The notes under the pieces were generated by a model that was not told where the DNA came from, searched no databases, and worked only from the letters and a program-made list of their open reading frames with translations. 64,000 nt of DNA from Haploplasma modicum ATCC 29102 (GTDB lineage Bacteria > Bacillota_I > Bacilli_A > Acholeplasmatales > Acholeplasmataceae). Of the stretch, positions 1 to 8,944 are shown piece after piece. Location of the stretch: contig NZ_JHYB01000003.1 of NCBI RefSeq assembly GCF_000687835.1, positions 124,001 to 188,000 of the forward strand. The letters run 5' to 3'. A program made the translations under genes and the position numbers. Each line of letters begins with the position of its first letter. Within the stretch, counting starts at the first letter, position 1.

Positions 1-755
1 TAAGGGTGCTTTGGATTATAGAATATGTCTTCTGCAGTTCCAATTTCAACAATTTTACCTGCATACATAACAGCAATTCTATCGGCAACGTTAGCCACAA
101 CACCTAAATCGTGAGTAATAAAAATCACTGATAAGTTTTTCTTTACTTTAAGATCATTAATTAATTCTAAGATTTGTCCTTGAATTGTAACGTCAAGAGC
201 TGTTGTTGGTTCATCGCATATTAATAATTCAGCATCATTTGCAAGAGCAATAGAAATAACTATTCTTTGTCTCATCCCACCAGAAAACTGGAATGGATAT
301 TGGCTATATCTTTTCTCAGCATTATTTATTCCAACTGCTTCCATCAATTCAATAGCTTGTTTTTTTGCCAAATCTTTTGGCATGTTAAGTTTAAAAATCA
401 ATGCTTCCGCAATTTGTTTACCTACTGAAACAATAGGGTTTAATGAACTCATTGGGTCTTGGAAAATCATTGAGATTTTTGAACCACGTACTTCATGGAA
501 CTGATCTTCTGGTAAATGCATTAAGTTTCTATCTTCATACATAATAGAACCTTTTTCATAAATTGAGTTCCCGGCAAGTAATCCTAAGATTGCTCTTGAT
601 GTAACACTTTTACCTGAACCTGATTCACCTACAATTGCAAGTGTTTCTCCTCTTTTTAAATCAAAAGAAACACCTCTTAATGCGTGTAAAATACCGTATT
701 GAGTTTTAAAAGAAATTGTTAAGTCTTCGACTGATAAAATTGTATCTTTATTCAT
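1..755 (-). CDS. oppD: Oligopeptide ABC transporter ATP-binding protein OppD (3' end outside window)
   Basis: The reading frame opens at ATG 755 and stays open to the left edge, giving 251 codons of an ABC ATPase. The N-terminus carries a Walker A motif (GESGSGKS) and further on the Q-loop, the signature region and a Walker B followed by Asp-Glu can be read. The last visible residues (IFYNPKHP) match the family-specific C-terminal region of OppD/DppD proteins. It would energise uptake of oligopeptides through OppB/OppC, with OppF expected just beyond the edge. The start lies one base past the oppC stop, so the genes are translationally coupled. It could be DppD; the substrate class cannot be separated from sequence. 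Confidence 0.93.
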   Translation of the reverse strand, partial: MNKDTILSVEDLTISFKTQYGILHALRGVSFDLKRGETLAIVGESGSGKSVTSRAILGLLAGNSIYEKGSIMYEDRNLMHLPEDQFHEVRGSKISMIFQDPMSSLNPIVSVGKQIAEALIFKLNMPKDLAKKQAIELMEAVGINNAEKRYSQYPFQFSGGMRQRIVISIALANDAELLICDEPTTALDVTIQGQILELINDLKVKKNLSVIFITHDLGVVANVADRIAVMYAGKIVEIGTAEDIFYNPKHP

Positions 756-756
756 C

Positions 757-2172
757 TTACTCAACTCCTCTCAAAGATGGATTAAATGCATCTCTTAAAC
801 CATTACCAAACAAGTTAAATGCTATCATTAATATAGCAATATAAAGTGATGGGAATAATAATACATGTGGATGTAATTGCATAACTTTTTGTCCTTGATC
901 AATTAGCATACCAACACTAGTTGCATCTTTATAATTAATAATTCCTAAGAAAGAATATGATGCCTCAGTAAATACAAAGGCAGGAATTGCTAGAGCATAT
1001 CCTGTAACAATTAAACCTAATGTATTAGGGAAAATATGTTTAACCATAATACGTGCATCTGATGCACCAAGAGTTCTTGCTGCAAGAACATATTCTCTAT
1101 TTTTGAAACGATAAAACTGCATTCTACCGGTTCCATACGAACCTATCCATCCGGTTGCAGTAAAGGCTATAACAACAACCCATAGTTCAGTACCAAATCT
1201 CAAGGTTAATAAGGTAATAACCGTCATGAATGGAATGGATGAAACTATTTCTACAAATCGATCAAATAGTAAATCTAAAACACCACCATAATAACCAACA
1301 ATAGATCCTAATATTAGACCGATTGATGTATTAACAATTAAAACTAAAAGAGCCATAATTAGTGATATTCTTGCACCCTTCCAAATTTCAAGGAATAAAT
1401 CTTCTCCTCTTTCATTTGTTCCAAACCAAAAATATGTATCTTCTGGTAATTGGTTAAGTGCTTGTTTAAATCTATCAACTTTTACGATATATTGATAATT
1501 AGTGATTGAAGGATCATTAATATCCTTTGATTCAATAATATCTAATAATTCAATAATATAATTTTTTTCTAAATATTCTTCAAATTGTTCTTTTGTTAAA
1601 ATAATTTTAACCGATTCATTCGGATCTTTATTTGTACCACTTTTTTCATTTTCTTTTATTATTCCAAAATAATCAATTGGCATATATGAAATAGTGTAGT
1701 TAACAAATTTATAATAATCAACTTTTACTACAAAATCACTTACATTTGCATAGTCCGGATGATTTGGATTATCCATTAGTTCTTGTGGAAGACCTGATAA
1801 GATAATTCCTTCTCCATACTCGTTTTGTGCCATATGTAATAAGAATTCTTTCCCTACTGTTAGTTTTTTTGTCCCATCAAAAATACCAAGTTTTTCTAAA
1901 CCTGGGATTTTCGGTGTTAAAAACTGAAATCTTTGTGCATCAGTTTTGTTATCCTGTGGCAGAGTGTATTTCTTTAAAGAAGGGCCAAAAATTACTAAAA
2001 AGAAAATGAAACATATAATAATGAATGCTACTAAAGATGCTTTATTTTTCTTAAATCTATTCCATGAATCTTTATAATAACCAATTTCGATTGTTTCTAA
2101 TGGTTGATCTTTAATAATGAAGTCATCATCATGACTAAAAACTAATTTTGATTTATCTATTTTTTTACTCAT
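757..2172 (-). CDS. oppC: Oligopeptide ABC transporter permease OppC with enlarged external domain
   Basis: 471-aa inner-membrane permease of the OppC/DppC family. One transmembrane helix (about residues 45-65) is followed by roughly 180 extra residues predicted to lie outside. The canonical core then follows, starting at the FGTNERGEDLFLEIWKGARI segment, with five further helices and the EAA-type loop (ARTLGASDARIMVKHIFPN). Usual family length is about 300 aa, so the insertion is the odd feature. The start overlaps the oppB stop by four bases (ATGA). It forms the translocation pore with OppB. Confidence 0.93.
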   Translation of the reverse strand: MSKKIDKSKLVFSHDDDFIIKDQPLETIEIGYYKDSWNRFKKNKASLVAFIIICFIFFLVIFGPSLKKYTLPQDNKTDAQRFQFLTPKIPGLEKLGIFDGTKKLTVGKEFLLHMAQNEYGEGIILSGLPQELMDNPNHPDYANVSDFVVKVDYYKFVNYTISYMPIDYFGIIKENEKSGTNKDPNESVKIILTKEQFEEYLEKNYIIELLDIIESKDINDPSITNYQYIVKVDRFKQALNQLPEDTYFWFGTNERGEDLFLEIWKGARISLIMALLVLIVNTSIGLILGSIVGYYGGVLDLLFDRFVEIVSSIPFMTVITLLTLRFGTELWVVVIAFTATGWIGSYGTGRMQFYRFKNREYVLAARTLGASDARIMVKHIFPNTLGLIVTGYALAIPAFVFTEASYSFLGIINYKDATSVGMLIDQGQKVMQLHPHVLLFPSLYIAILMIAFNLFGNGLRDAFNPSLRGVE

Positions 2173-3134
2173 GATAATTTTCCACTCCCTACTCTTACTC
2201 TTGGGTCAACAAGAGAATACGAAATATCACCAACGATACTTGATAATAGTCCAATAAATTGACTAAATACTGTAATTAACATTAACAACGCATAGTCACG
2301 TCCATTAAATGCTTGTAAATAAAGTCGTCCTGTTCCATCAACTCTAAAAATCTTTTCAGTAATCATGCCCCCACTTATAACACCAATAATACCAATAAAA
2401 ATTCCTGGTAAAAATGGAACCATAGCATTCTTTAAGGCGTGTCTAAATGTTGCTTGACGTTTAGTTAATCCTTTTGATCTTGCTAGCAACATATAATCTT
2501 GTGTTAATTGTTCTGTTAATTCAGCTCTAACGCTTCTTGCAAAGCCTGGAATACTTGTAATAGTTAATACCGCAACAGGTAAGATATAGGTACTTATACC
2601 ATATAGGAATCCTTTTTCAGCAAATTCCGAACTAGTAGCAATAAATAAACTTGGAGCCCATCCTAATTTAAAGTAAAAAACATACTGTGATAGAATAGCA
2701 GTTACGAAATAAGGTACTGATATAAAAACCATTATTCCAATTGATATAATTGTATCTGGTAATTTGTTTTTCTTTAAGGCTGATAAAACACCTAAACCAA
2801 TAGCAAGTGGAATAGATAAAATATATGGGATTAAGTTAATTTTAATTGTTGCTGGAATTTTACTAAAATAAACACTTGAAACATCTCTTTTTAAAATTGT
2901 TGAGAATCCAAAAGTATGATTTACAAAAATATTTCTAATCCAATAGAAAAATTGAACGACAATAGGCTTGTCCCATCCTTCCATTTTTTTGTAGGTTTCA
3001 TACCAGTCATCACCTGTCATTGGTGGCTGAACGAAATTGTCAGGTAATAATTTTATAAAGTAGAAAACAAGAAATACTGTAATTACAAACGTGATTAACA
3101 TTAATCCTATTCTCTTTAGTAAATATCTTAACAT
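2169..3134 (-). CDS. oppB: Oligopeptide ABC transporter permease OppB
   Basis: 321-aa permease with an N-terminal membrane helix, an extracytoplasmic segment and a C-terminal BPD_transp_1 domain that includes the EAA loop (ARSKGLTKRQATFRHALKN). Length and layout are normal for OppB/DppB. It is preceded by a good ribosome binding site (AAGAGGAG) and its own promoter, and it ends with TGA inside an ATGA overlap with oppC. It pairs with OppC to form the peptide channel in the cytoplasmic membrane. Confidence 0.95.
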   Translation of the reverse strand: MLRYLLKRIGLMLITFVITVFLVFYFIKLLPDNFVQPPMTGDDWYETYKKMEGWDKPIVVQFFYWIRNIFVNHTFGFSTILKRDVSSVYFSKIPATIKINLIPYILSIPLAIGLGVLSALKKNKLPDTIISIGIMVFISVPYFVTAILSQYVFYFKLGWAPSLFIATSSEFAEKGFLYGISTYILPVAVLTITSIPGFARSVRAELTEQLTQDYMLLARSKGLTKRQATFRHALKNAMVPFLPGIFIGIIGVISGGMITEKIFRVDGTGRLYLQAFNGRDYALLMLITVFSQFIGLLSSIVGDISYSLVDPRVRVGSGKLS

Positions 3135-3185
3135 TTTGTCATCTCCTCTTAATTTTATTATTAAATAATAATTATGTTATTTTAT

Positions 3186-3214
3186 ATTTTAACAAAAATA
3201 ATCCTTTTAATCAA
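3186..3214 (-). promoter_or_regulatory. Promoter for oppBCD
   Basis: On the minus strand a TTGATT -35 box (3214-3209) is separated by 17 bp from a TAAAAT -10 box (3191-3186), about 50 bp upstream of the oppB start. It lies downstream of the oppA terminator, so the permease/ATPase genes can be transcribed separately from the binding protein. Confidence 0.6.
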
Positions 3215-3242
3215 CATAAAAATTCTAAAACCTCTTTTTAAT

Positions 3243-3293
3243 GTTCATAAAAAGAATCCTGGAAGGTTTTATTACCCTCCAGGCCTTCTTATT
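3243..3293 (-). terminator. Terminator after oppA
   Basis: The minus strand reads a GC-rich hairpin (CCTGGAGGG / CCTTCCAGG, loop TAATAAAA, flanked by a GAA/TTC extension) and then a T-rich stretch. It lies 20 bases past the oppA stop. It separates the highly expressed binding protein from oppB, a common arrangement for ABC importers. Confidence 0.8.
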
Positions 3294-3314
3294 AAAAATT
3301 AGTTATTCTAATGT

Positions 3315-5924
3315 TTAACCAAAGAAATCTTTGTCTGTGTTTAAGTAACGGTATCTTGCAGCTCCCCATCCAAATCCTGAATGGTATTCTGGCCATGTTA
3401 CTACAACGTTTGGTGCATATATTGTTGCTGATGATCTTGTAACTGTTGGAATAACTGGAACATGCTTAAAGAATACTTTTTCCATTGCAGCAACTACTTT
3501 CCAAACTTCTTGTGTTGCTCCACCAAATGGTTCTGATGCAGTTCCATCATATGGATTATCGTAGTTAATCATGATATCAGCAATATCATTTAATTCCCCT
3601 ACATAAATACCTGCAGCTTTTCCATCTTTTTCTTGTAATGCGTCATATAATCTTAATGTTCCATCTAATTCTTTATCAACATAGTATTGACGAGGATTTT
3701 CCATTAAGAATTCATATGTTGGTGTTAAATCGATTGTTACTTCTTCAAAGTAGTAGTCAGCATATCCTTTTGGATTTGCTTCTGAAACTTTTGATTTATC
3801 ATATGGTTGTGATAATCCTAATGATCCACCACCAATCATATCGCCTAAGAATGCGATAGCTGGGAATTGCCATTGAACACCAGCACTTGAGCCAAATCCA
3901 ACAGCATTCATTGTGATATCAAAGTTCCATTCTCTAATTTCTTTTCTAAATGCTTGACCTGTATTGTATGTAATATTGATTGTTAGTTTATCTTTCCCAA
4001 ATAATTCTTCGTATGATGTTTTAATATAATTTGCTAGTGATTTTGAGAAATCATCATCTTCACTCAACAGTTCAATTTGTGCTGCGCCAGTGTTTCCTGC
4101 TGCTAACCATGCTGCATGTGCATCATTAAATAATGATTTTGCACGGTCCTGCATAAATCCGTTTGTTTCAGAATTAATACCTAATTCTTCTAAAACTGCC
4201 AAGTGATCAGGTGATTGTGAATAGAACAATGGATCTTGTACATATGCTTTTATATCAAGTGGTGTAACCGTTAATGATGGTGTGTTTGGTGCAAATACGT
4301 TTGTTGCATAATAGTTTCTGTTAAATCCATATAACAATGCTTGTCTAAATCTTGCATCAAACATGATTGTTGATTGTTCTTTTTTATCTGTTCTTTCTGC
4401 TAAGTTAATTAAAATATTTGATGGAAAACCATTCCATGAACTAAATACGTTTGGTCTTTCATTGTATTTTGCATAGTAATCTTTGTTTAATCCAGCAACT
4501 GATAATTTACCTTGATCGAACAATTGCATTCTTTGGTGAATATCATCAACAACTTGGATAACTTGACTCTTATAGTTAATCGTTCCTTTTAATACATAAT
4601 CATAATTTTTGTTTAAAACTAACTTTTGATTTTCATCCCATGTTTTAATAATGTAAGCACCATATGATACGAATGGTGACTCTGGTGTACCATAAGTTGA
4701 TTTTGTTTTGTCTGCTGTTAATGATTTTGTAAATTTGTCAGGGTGAACTAAATTCATATCACCAAATCCAACTGCTTGTGATTGACTAATTGCTTCATTT
4801 GTTTTTAACGCAAATGTATAATCATCAATTACTTCAAAACCAACTTCATCCCAAGTTACATCACCTTTATAGTATTCGTAAGCATTTAAGATAGGGAAAC
4901 CATTTTTATTTTCTTCTGTCTTATAGTATAAGTTTGCACGGAAGTTATTTTGTTCTTTTGATAAGAATTGTTTTAATGTAAATTCCCATGTTTTTGCAGT
5001 AACAGGAGTCCCGTCTTCAAATTTAACATCTCTATTTAAGTGGAATACCCATTCTGATTTTTTAATTTTCGTAGCTTGATCACGGTCGTAATTCCCATTT
5101 TCATCTAAGTATTCATTTCCTTCAGCGTCAGTTGGGTATTTTGTAGCACCAACTAATATATATTTATAGTCTAACGCTTCAACAGAGAATTCTTTTCTTT
5201 CAATCTTTGAAAAATCCGCTGGATAATCAGCAACACCTTGTTTGATTGCTAAATCCCAGTCAACTTCTGTCGAGTAAAGAGGTGTTGACATTAAGTCCAT
5301 ATAATCTGATTCATGACTATACTCTGTTGTTAGAGGGTTTAAAATTAATGATGCATCAGATGTAATACTTGAGAAGTATGTTTCACCGTCTGTATATGAT
5401 GCAGTTTTTGAATTAATTGGTTCCCAATATGCATATAGAGTAAGAGCTTTTTTAGTATTTAATGGGAATTTAACTGCTTCTGTTTCTAACCATGTTAATC
5501 CTGGTTTACCTGTAAACCAACCACCAAATCTAAAACCTTCTCTATTTGGTTGTGTTGGAGCAGTAACTTCTCCACCTGTATGTCCTAATTTTAAAGTATT
5601 TACTTGTTCAGCTACTCTTGATCTGAATCTTACAACAACTTCGTCTGTCCAAACAGCATAAAGTTTTGTATCTTTTTTAATTACATTATGTTCGAAATTA
5701 AATTCTTCACCTTTACCTTCTTTGTTTGTAAACCAACCAAAGAAATTTAGTGTTGCGTGTGTTGGAACATTTGGTTCAATCGCAAATTTATTTTTAGCCA
5801 CTATTTGTGTTTCAACTTTAGATCCACCTTGTGTATCAAATGTTACTTTTAGTTCTTTTTTTGAACATGCTACTAAAGTAACTGCTAATATCACAACTAA
5901 TAATCCTGATAATATTCTTTTCAT
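3315..5924 (-). CDS. oppA: Oligopeptide-binding lipoprotein OppA with two N-terminal InlB-type repeats
   Basis: 869-aa lipoprotein: a signal peptide ends in the lipobox LVAC with Cys20. Two repeats of about 65 residues follow (about 27-92 and 100-168). Each carries the F-D-T-x-G-G ... G-W-F-T ... L-Y-A-x-W pattern of the InlB B-repeat (Listeria-Bacteroides repeat). The rest (about 205-830) is a family 5 solute-binding domain, with the W-x-F-x-L-x-x-x-x-F-x-D-G-T-P-like segment (EWVFHLNRDVKFEDGTPVTA) and ALLYGFNR. It captures peptides at the membrane surface for OppBC. The repeat/binding-protein fusion is unusual; most OppA proteins are 540-600 aa. It has its own promoter and terminator and is upstream of oppBCD in the same orientation. 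Confidence 0.95.
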   Translation of the reverse strand: MKRILSGLLVVILAVTLVACSKKELKVTFDTQGGSKVETQIVAKNKFAIEPNVPTHATLNFFGWFTNKEGKGEEFNFEHNVIKKDTKLYAVWTDEVVVRFRSRVAEQVNTLKLGHTGGEVTAPTQPNREGFRFGGWFTGKPGLTWLETEAVKFPLNTKKALTLYAYWEPINSKTASYTDGETYFSSITSDASLILNPLTTEYSHESDYMDLMSTPLYSTEVDWDLAIKQGVADYPADFSKIERKEFSVEALDYKYILVGATKYPTDAEGNEYLDENGNYDRDQATKIKKSEWVFHLNRDVKFEDGTPVTAKTWEFTLKQFLSKEQNNFRANLYYKTEENKNGFPILNAYEYYKGDVTWDEVGFEVIDDYTFALKTNEAISQSQAVGFGDMNLVHPDKFTKSLTADKTKSTYGTPESPFVSYGAYIIKTWDENQKLVLNKNYDYVLKGTINYKSQVIQVVDDIHQRMQLFDQGKLSVAGLNKDYYAKYNERPNVFSSWNGFPSNILINLAERTDKKEQSTIMFDARFRQALLYGFNRNYYATNVFAPNTPSLTVTPLDIKAYVQDPLFYSQSPDHLAVLEELGINSETNGFMQDRAKSLFNDAHAAWLAAGNTGAAQIELLSEDDDFSKSLANYIKTSYEELFGKDKLTINITYNTGQAFRKEIREWNFDITMNAVGFGSSAGVQWQFPAIAFLGDMIGGGSLGLSQPYDKSKVSEANPKGYADYYFEEVTIDLTPTYEFLMENPRQYYVDKELDGTLRLYDALQEKDGKAAGIYVGELNDIADIMINYDNPYDGTASEPFGGATQEVWKVVAAMEKVFFKHVPVIPTVTRSSATIYAPNVVVTWPEYHSGFGWGAARYRYLNTDKDFFG

Positions 5925-5956
5925 TTTTTCTCTCCTTCCAAAATATGGTTTGAGTT

Positions 5957-5985
5957 ATTCTATATCATTTTTTTTCAATAGTCAA
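5957..5985 (-). promoter_or_regulatory. Promoter for oppA
   Basis: The minus strand has TTGACT (5985-5980), a 17-bp spacer and TAGAAT (5962-5957), a near-consensus sigma-A promoter about 33 bp upstream of the ATG. A strong Shine-Dalgarno (GGAAGGAGAG) precedes the start codon. Confidence 0.75.
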
Positions 5986-5993
5986 GATTTTCA

Positions 5994-6030
5994 ACAAAAA
6001 AAACGCATTTCCAAGAATGAAAGCGTTTTC
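5994..6030 (-). terminator. Terminator after the S41-like lipoprotein gene
   Basis: The minus strand reads AAAACGCTTTC, a short loop, GAAATGCGTTTT and a run of eight T. The stem has one bulged base. It lies about 75 bases downstream of the stop of the 6108-7691 gene and just upstream of the oppA promoter. Confidence 0.8.
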
Positions 6031-6107
6031 TTATCATTAAATATTAAATATTTGCCTTAATTATATAATTATTTATGATAAAAATTATACTTAATTCATT
6101 TAAAACA

Positions 6108-7691
6108 CTAATTTATTGATATCTTTAGTTCGTTTGCATCATAAATATTATCCAAATAATAATCGGGGCTAATTCCAGTTTCAATAGATTCATATCTTTT
6201 ATTAGTTAAAACCATATTACTGCTTAAGTTAATTACAGATCCATTAGGGAATATAAAAAATCCAATTGAAGATGCACCGCCACTAGATTTTTGTCCAAGT
6301 GTCTTAATATTTAATTCTTTAGCAATACTTATAGCTAAATTAGCTGCACTAAATGTTACGCTAGATTGTTTAAAATAATATTTGTAATTATCGTATGCAC
6401 TTTTTTCTCCCTTAACTCCATAAGATACTTTCTCATTTGTTAACGGGTTTTTAGCATGGTACCATATTTCATCATTTGTAAATAAAGTAAACATGCGTAA
6501 AACAGCACCTAGATTGCCACCAGTATTTAGACTTAAATCAATAACAATGTTTTTTGTTCCTATTTTTGCATTTTTAATTACTTCTTCTAATTTAACGGGT
6601 GTATCAACATCAAATTCTAATATATATATAATAAGCGTTTCGTTATTATCAATATATTCAAAATCCATATCATTTAAATTTATATAACCATTTTTAACAC
6701 CAAAATGTTTAAATGCACTATCAACTACCAAATCCATTCCATCATAAAAGTTTTTAGTATTTGGGCTCAAATTTTTACTATTAAAGCTAAGACTCCATAA
6801 ATTATTATTAATATAACCTTTTGTTCTGTGTGAACTATGTAGATCATCTAGTTTCATTGTTACATTAAAAATACTTTTGTTTGAGTCTTCTTTTAAAAAC
6901 TCTTCTTTATTTATATAGTCTTTTGCCTTAATAATATTTCTTTCTTCCTTCAACCCATAAAAGTAATCAATAACAAATAAATAGAAATTATAGTTATCTA
7001 GCTTCATCTGATCCGTTTCTTTTTTATTATTATAACTAGACTTTAAGATTTTTTTATAAGATAAATCATCCGTATAAGCAGTATCTATTCCGTATATCAC
7101 ATCACCATTAAAGAAGGTATCAAAATAGCTACCTTGATTAAAAATAAGATTTATTATTGGAAGAGGCATTATGAAATTATCTTCAATGAGTTTTATATCA
7201 AAATCATATTCTGATAAATTATAAGTAATTCCACTACCTTTTGTATATACCGGACCAAGATTAATTAAACCTTCAGAAAAGTTAGTTTCTGTTTCCTTTA
7301 AATATGCATAAAAGAAGTCTTCACTATTAACCTTTATCTCATCTGTTTTAGCATCAATTATCATTTGATAGTTATCTGATTCTAAATTAGATGTCACTTC
7401 AAAGTTAATTAAGATATTTTCTTCTTCCATACTTATAATATACTCAAAGTTATCACTATAATAAATGCCATCTAGTAAATTTAAATAATCCCTAACTTCT
7501 ACATAAGAAAGTGCATCATCCTTGAAATAATATAAGTCAATTACATTATCACTAATTTCATACTCTTGTGAATTGTTTATAAAGTTTGTTTTTACAATCT
7601 CGTCTTTTAATCTTTCATCAACTTTTTTATTGCATGATGCAAGAAGAAAGATTGATAAGATTAAAAGTATTACATTAAATATTTTATTCAT
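6108..7691 (-). CDS. Lipoprotein with C-terminal peptidase S41-like domain
   Basis: 527-aa predicted lipoprotein (signal peptide with LASC, Cys20). The N-terminal 350 residues are not recognised. The C-terminal 150 residues look like the core of S41 (tail-specific/C-terminal processing) proteases. They carry IVIDLSLNTGGN (about 382-393), a candidate nucleophile Ser448 in TFSAAN, a GQKSSGGASS strand and a final ETGISPD segment. No PDZ domain is apparent. A surface protease is the likely role, but the catalytic Ser/Lys pair should be treated as inferred. It overlaps no neighbour and follows the bcp stop by three bases, so it is probably co-transcribed with it. Confidence 0.7.
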   Translation of the reverse strand: MNKIFNVILLILSIFLLASCNKKVDERLKDEIVKTNFINNSQEYEISDNVIDLYYFKDDALSYVEVRDYLNLLDGIYYSDNFEYIISMEEENILINFEVTSNLESDNYQMIIDAKTDEIKVNSEDFFYAYLKETETNFSEGLINLGPVYTKGSGITYNLSEYDFDIKLIEDNFIMPLPIINLIFNQGSYFDTFFNGDVIYGIDTAYTDDLSYKKILKSSYNNKKETDQMKLDNYNFYLFVIDYFYGLKEERNIIKAKDYINKEEFLKEDSNKSIFNVTMKLDDLHSSHRTKGYINNNLWSLSFNSKNLSPNTKNFYDGMDLVVDSAFKHFGVKNGYINLNDMDFEYIDNNETLIIYILEFDVDTPVKLEEVIKNAKIGTKNIVIDLSLNTGGNLGAVLRMFTLFTNDEIWYHAKNPLTNEKVSYGVKGEKSAYDNYKYYFKQSSVTFSAANLAISIAKELNIKTLGQKSSGGASSIGFFIFPNGSVINLSSNMVLTNKRYESIETGISPDYYLDNIYDANELKISIN

Positions 7692-7694
7692 ATT

Positions 7695-8159
7695 TTACTT
7701 TAGTTTTTTAAGCACTCTTAAAACATCTTTAGCATTATCTTTAGCACTTACTTTTGGCATTGTGTGAATTATAATTCCATTTTCATCAATAATGTAAGTA
7801 ATTCTTAATACGCCCATATATTTTTTGCCAAACATTGATTTTTCACCATACGCCTCAAAGTATTTAATTACTTCAAGACTTTCATCTGATAATGTTTTAA
7901 ATGGTAGATCAAACTTATTATTAAAGTTTACATGACTTTCTAAGTCGTCTTTACTAATTCCTAAAACTACAACATCTTCATTTTCATATTCATTAAAATT
8001 ATCTCTAAAGCCACATGCTTGACTATTACAACCTGGCGTATTATTTTTAGGATAGAAATATAATACTATCTTTTTACCTAAATAATCTGATAATCTAGTT
8101 TCATTCCCTAGACTATCTTTTAACATAAAATCTTTTACTTTTGTTCCAACTTCTAACAT
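7695..8159 (-). CDS. bcp: Thioredoxin-dependent thiol peroxidase, Bcp/PrxQ type
   Basis: 154-aa peroxiredoxin. The motif YPKNNTPGCNSQACGFRDNF holds the peroxidatic Cys44 and the resolving Cys49 with the five-residue spacing typical of Bcp/PrxQ. The protein reduces hydroperoxides at the expense of thioredoxin in the cytoplasm. It lies between rluF (two-base gap) and the S41-like lipoprotein gene in one leftward transcription unit. Length is normal for the family. Confidence 0.95.
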   Translation of the reverse strand: MLEVGTKVKDFMLKDSLGNETRLSDYLGKKIVLYFYPKNNTPGCNSQACGFRDNFNEYENEDVVVLGISKDDLESHVNFNNKFDLPFKTLSDESLEVIKYFEAYGEKSMFGKKYMGVLRITYIIDENGIIIHTMPKVSAKDNAKDVLRVLKKLK

Positions 8160-8161
8160 AA

Positions 8162-8944
8162 TTACCTCGCATTTATTTTCTTGTTTAAATTGATTAATTC
8201 ACTATCTGTTAAATAGCGATATTCGCCAACCTTAAGATCACCTAATCTTAAATCCATAATTCTAATTCTTCTAAGCGATACAACATTAAAACCTAATTCT
8301 TTAGTCATTCTTCTAATTTGTCTATTTAATCCTTGTCTTAAAATTATTTTAAACGTTCTATTATCTAATTTCTCTAACGTTGTTTCTAGAGTTTTTTGTT
8401 TCTTATGGGCTGCTTGATTATAGATTGTTACACCACTCGCCATTTTTGTAATAAAATCATCATCAATATCTTTATCTACTGTTACTACATACTCTTTTTC
8501 ATGACCATACTCAGCCCTTAAAATTTTATTAACAATATCACCATCATTAGTAAGTAAGATTAATCCACTTGAATCTTTATCAAGTCTACCAATTGGAAAT
8601 ACTAATTCCTTATAATTTACAAAGTCACGAATGTTTCCTTTTACATTTAAATCATTAGTACAAGTTATACCAACAGGTTTATTTAGCATTAAGTAAATTC
8701 TTGTTTGATTGTTAGTTACTTTTTTACCACTAACCGTTACTAAATCACCCACTTTAACTTTAGAGCCAACTACAGCAACTTCATTATTTATTTTAACCTT
8801 TCCAAGCTCAATAATTTTATCAGCTTCTCTTCTTGAACAATAACCACTATCACTTATATATTTATTAAGTCTTATTTCATCTTTTATTTCATGTTTGATT
8901 AAATCATCTTTGTGTATTTTTTTATCTTGTTTAATTGCTTTCAT
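8162..8944 (-). CDS. rluF: 23S rRNA pseudouridine synthase, RluB/RluF family
   Basis: 260 aa. An S4 RNA-binding domain (about residues 24-72, RLNKYISDSGYCSRREADKI) is followed by the RsuA/RluB/E/F catalytic domain with GRLDKDSSG and catalytic Asp122. The run FPIGRLDKDSSGLILLTNDG and the segment GLNRQIRRM are closest in memory to RluF, which modifies 23S rRNA position 2604 in E. coli. The N-terminus has about 20 extra basic/acidic residues before the S4 domain. It overlaps the aldehyde dehydrogenase stop by four bases. Assignment to RluF rather than RluB is moderately certain. Confidence 0.88.
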   Translation of the reverse strand: MKAIKQDKKIHKDDLIKHEIKDEIRLNKYISDSGYCSRREADKIIELGKVKINNEVAVVGSKVKVGDLVTVSGKKVTNNQTRIYLMLNKPVGITCTNDLNVKGNIRDFVNYKELVFPIGRLDKDSSGLILLTNDGDIVNKILRAEYGHEKEYVVTVDKDIDDDFITKMASGVTIYNQAAHKKQKTLETTLEKLDNRTFKIILRQGLNRQIRRMTKELGFNVVSLRRIRIMDLRLGDLKVGEYRYLTDSELINLNKKINAR

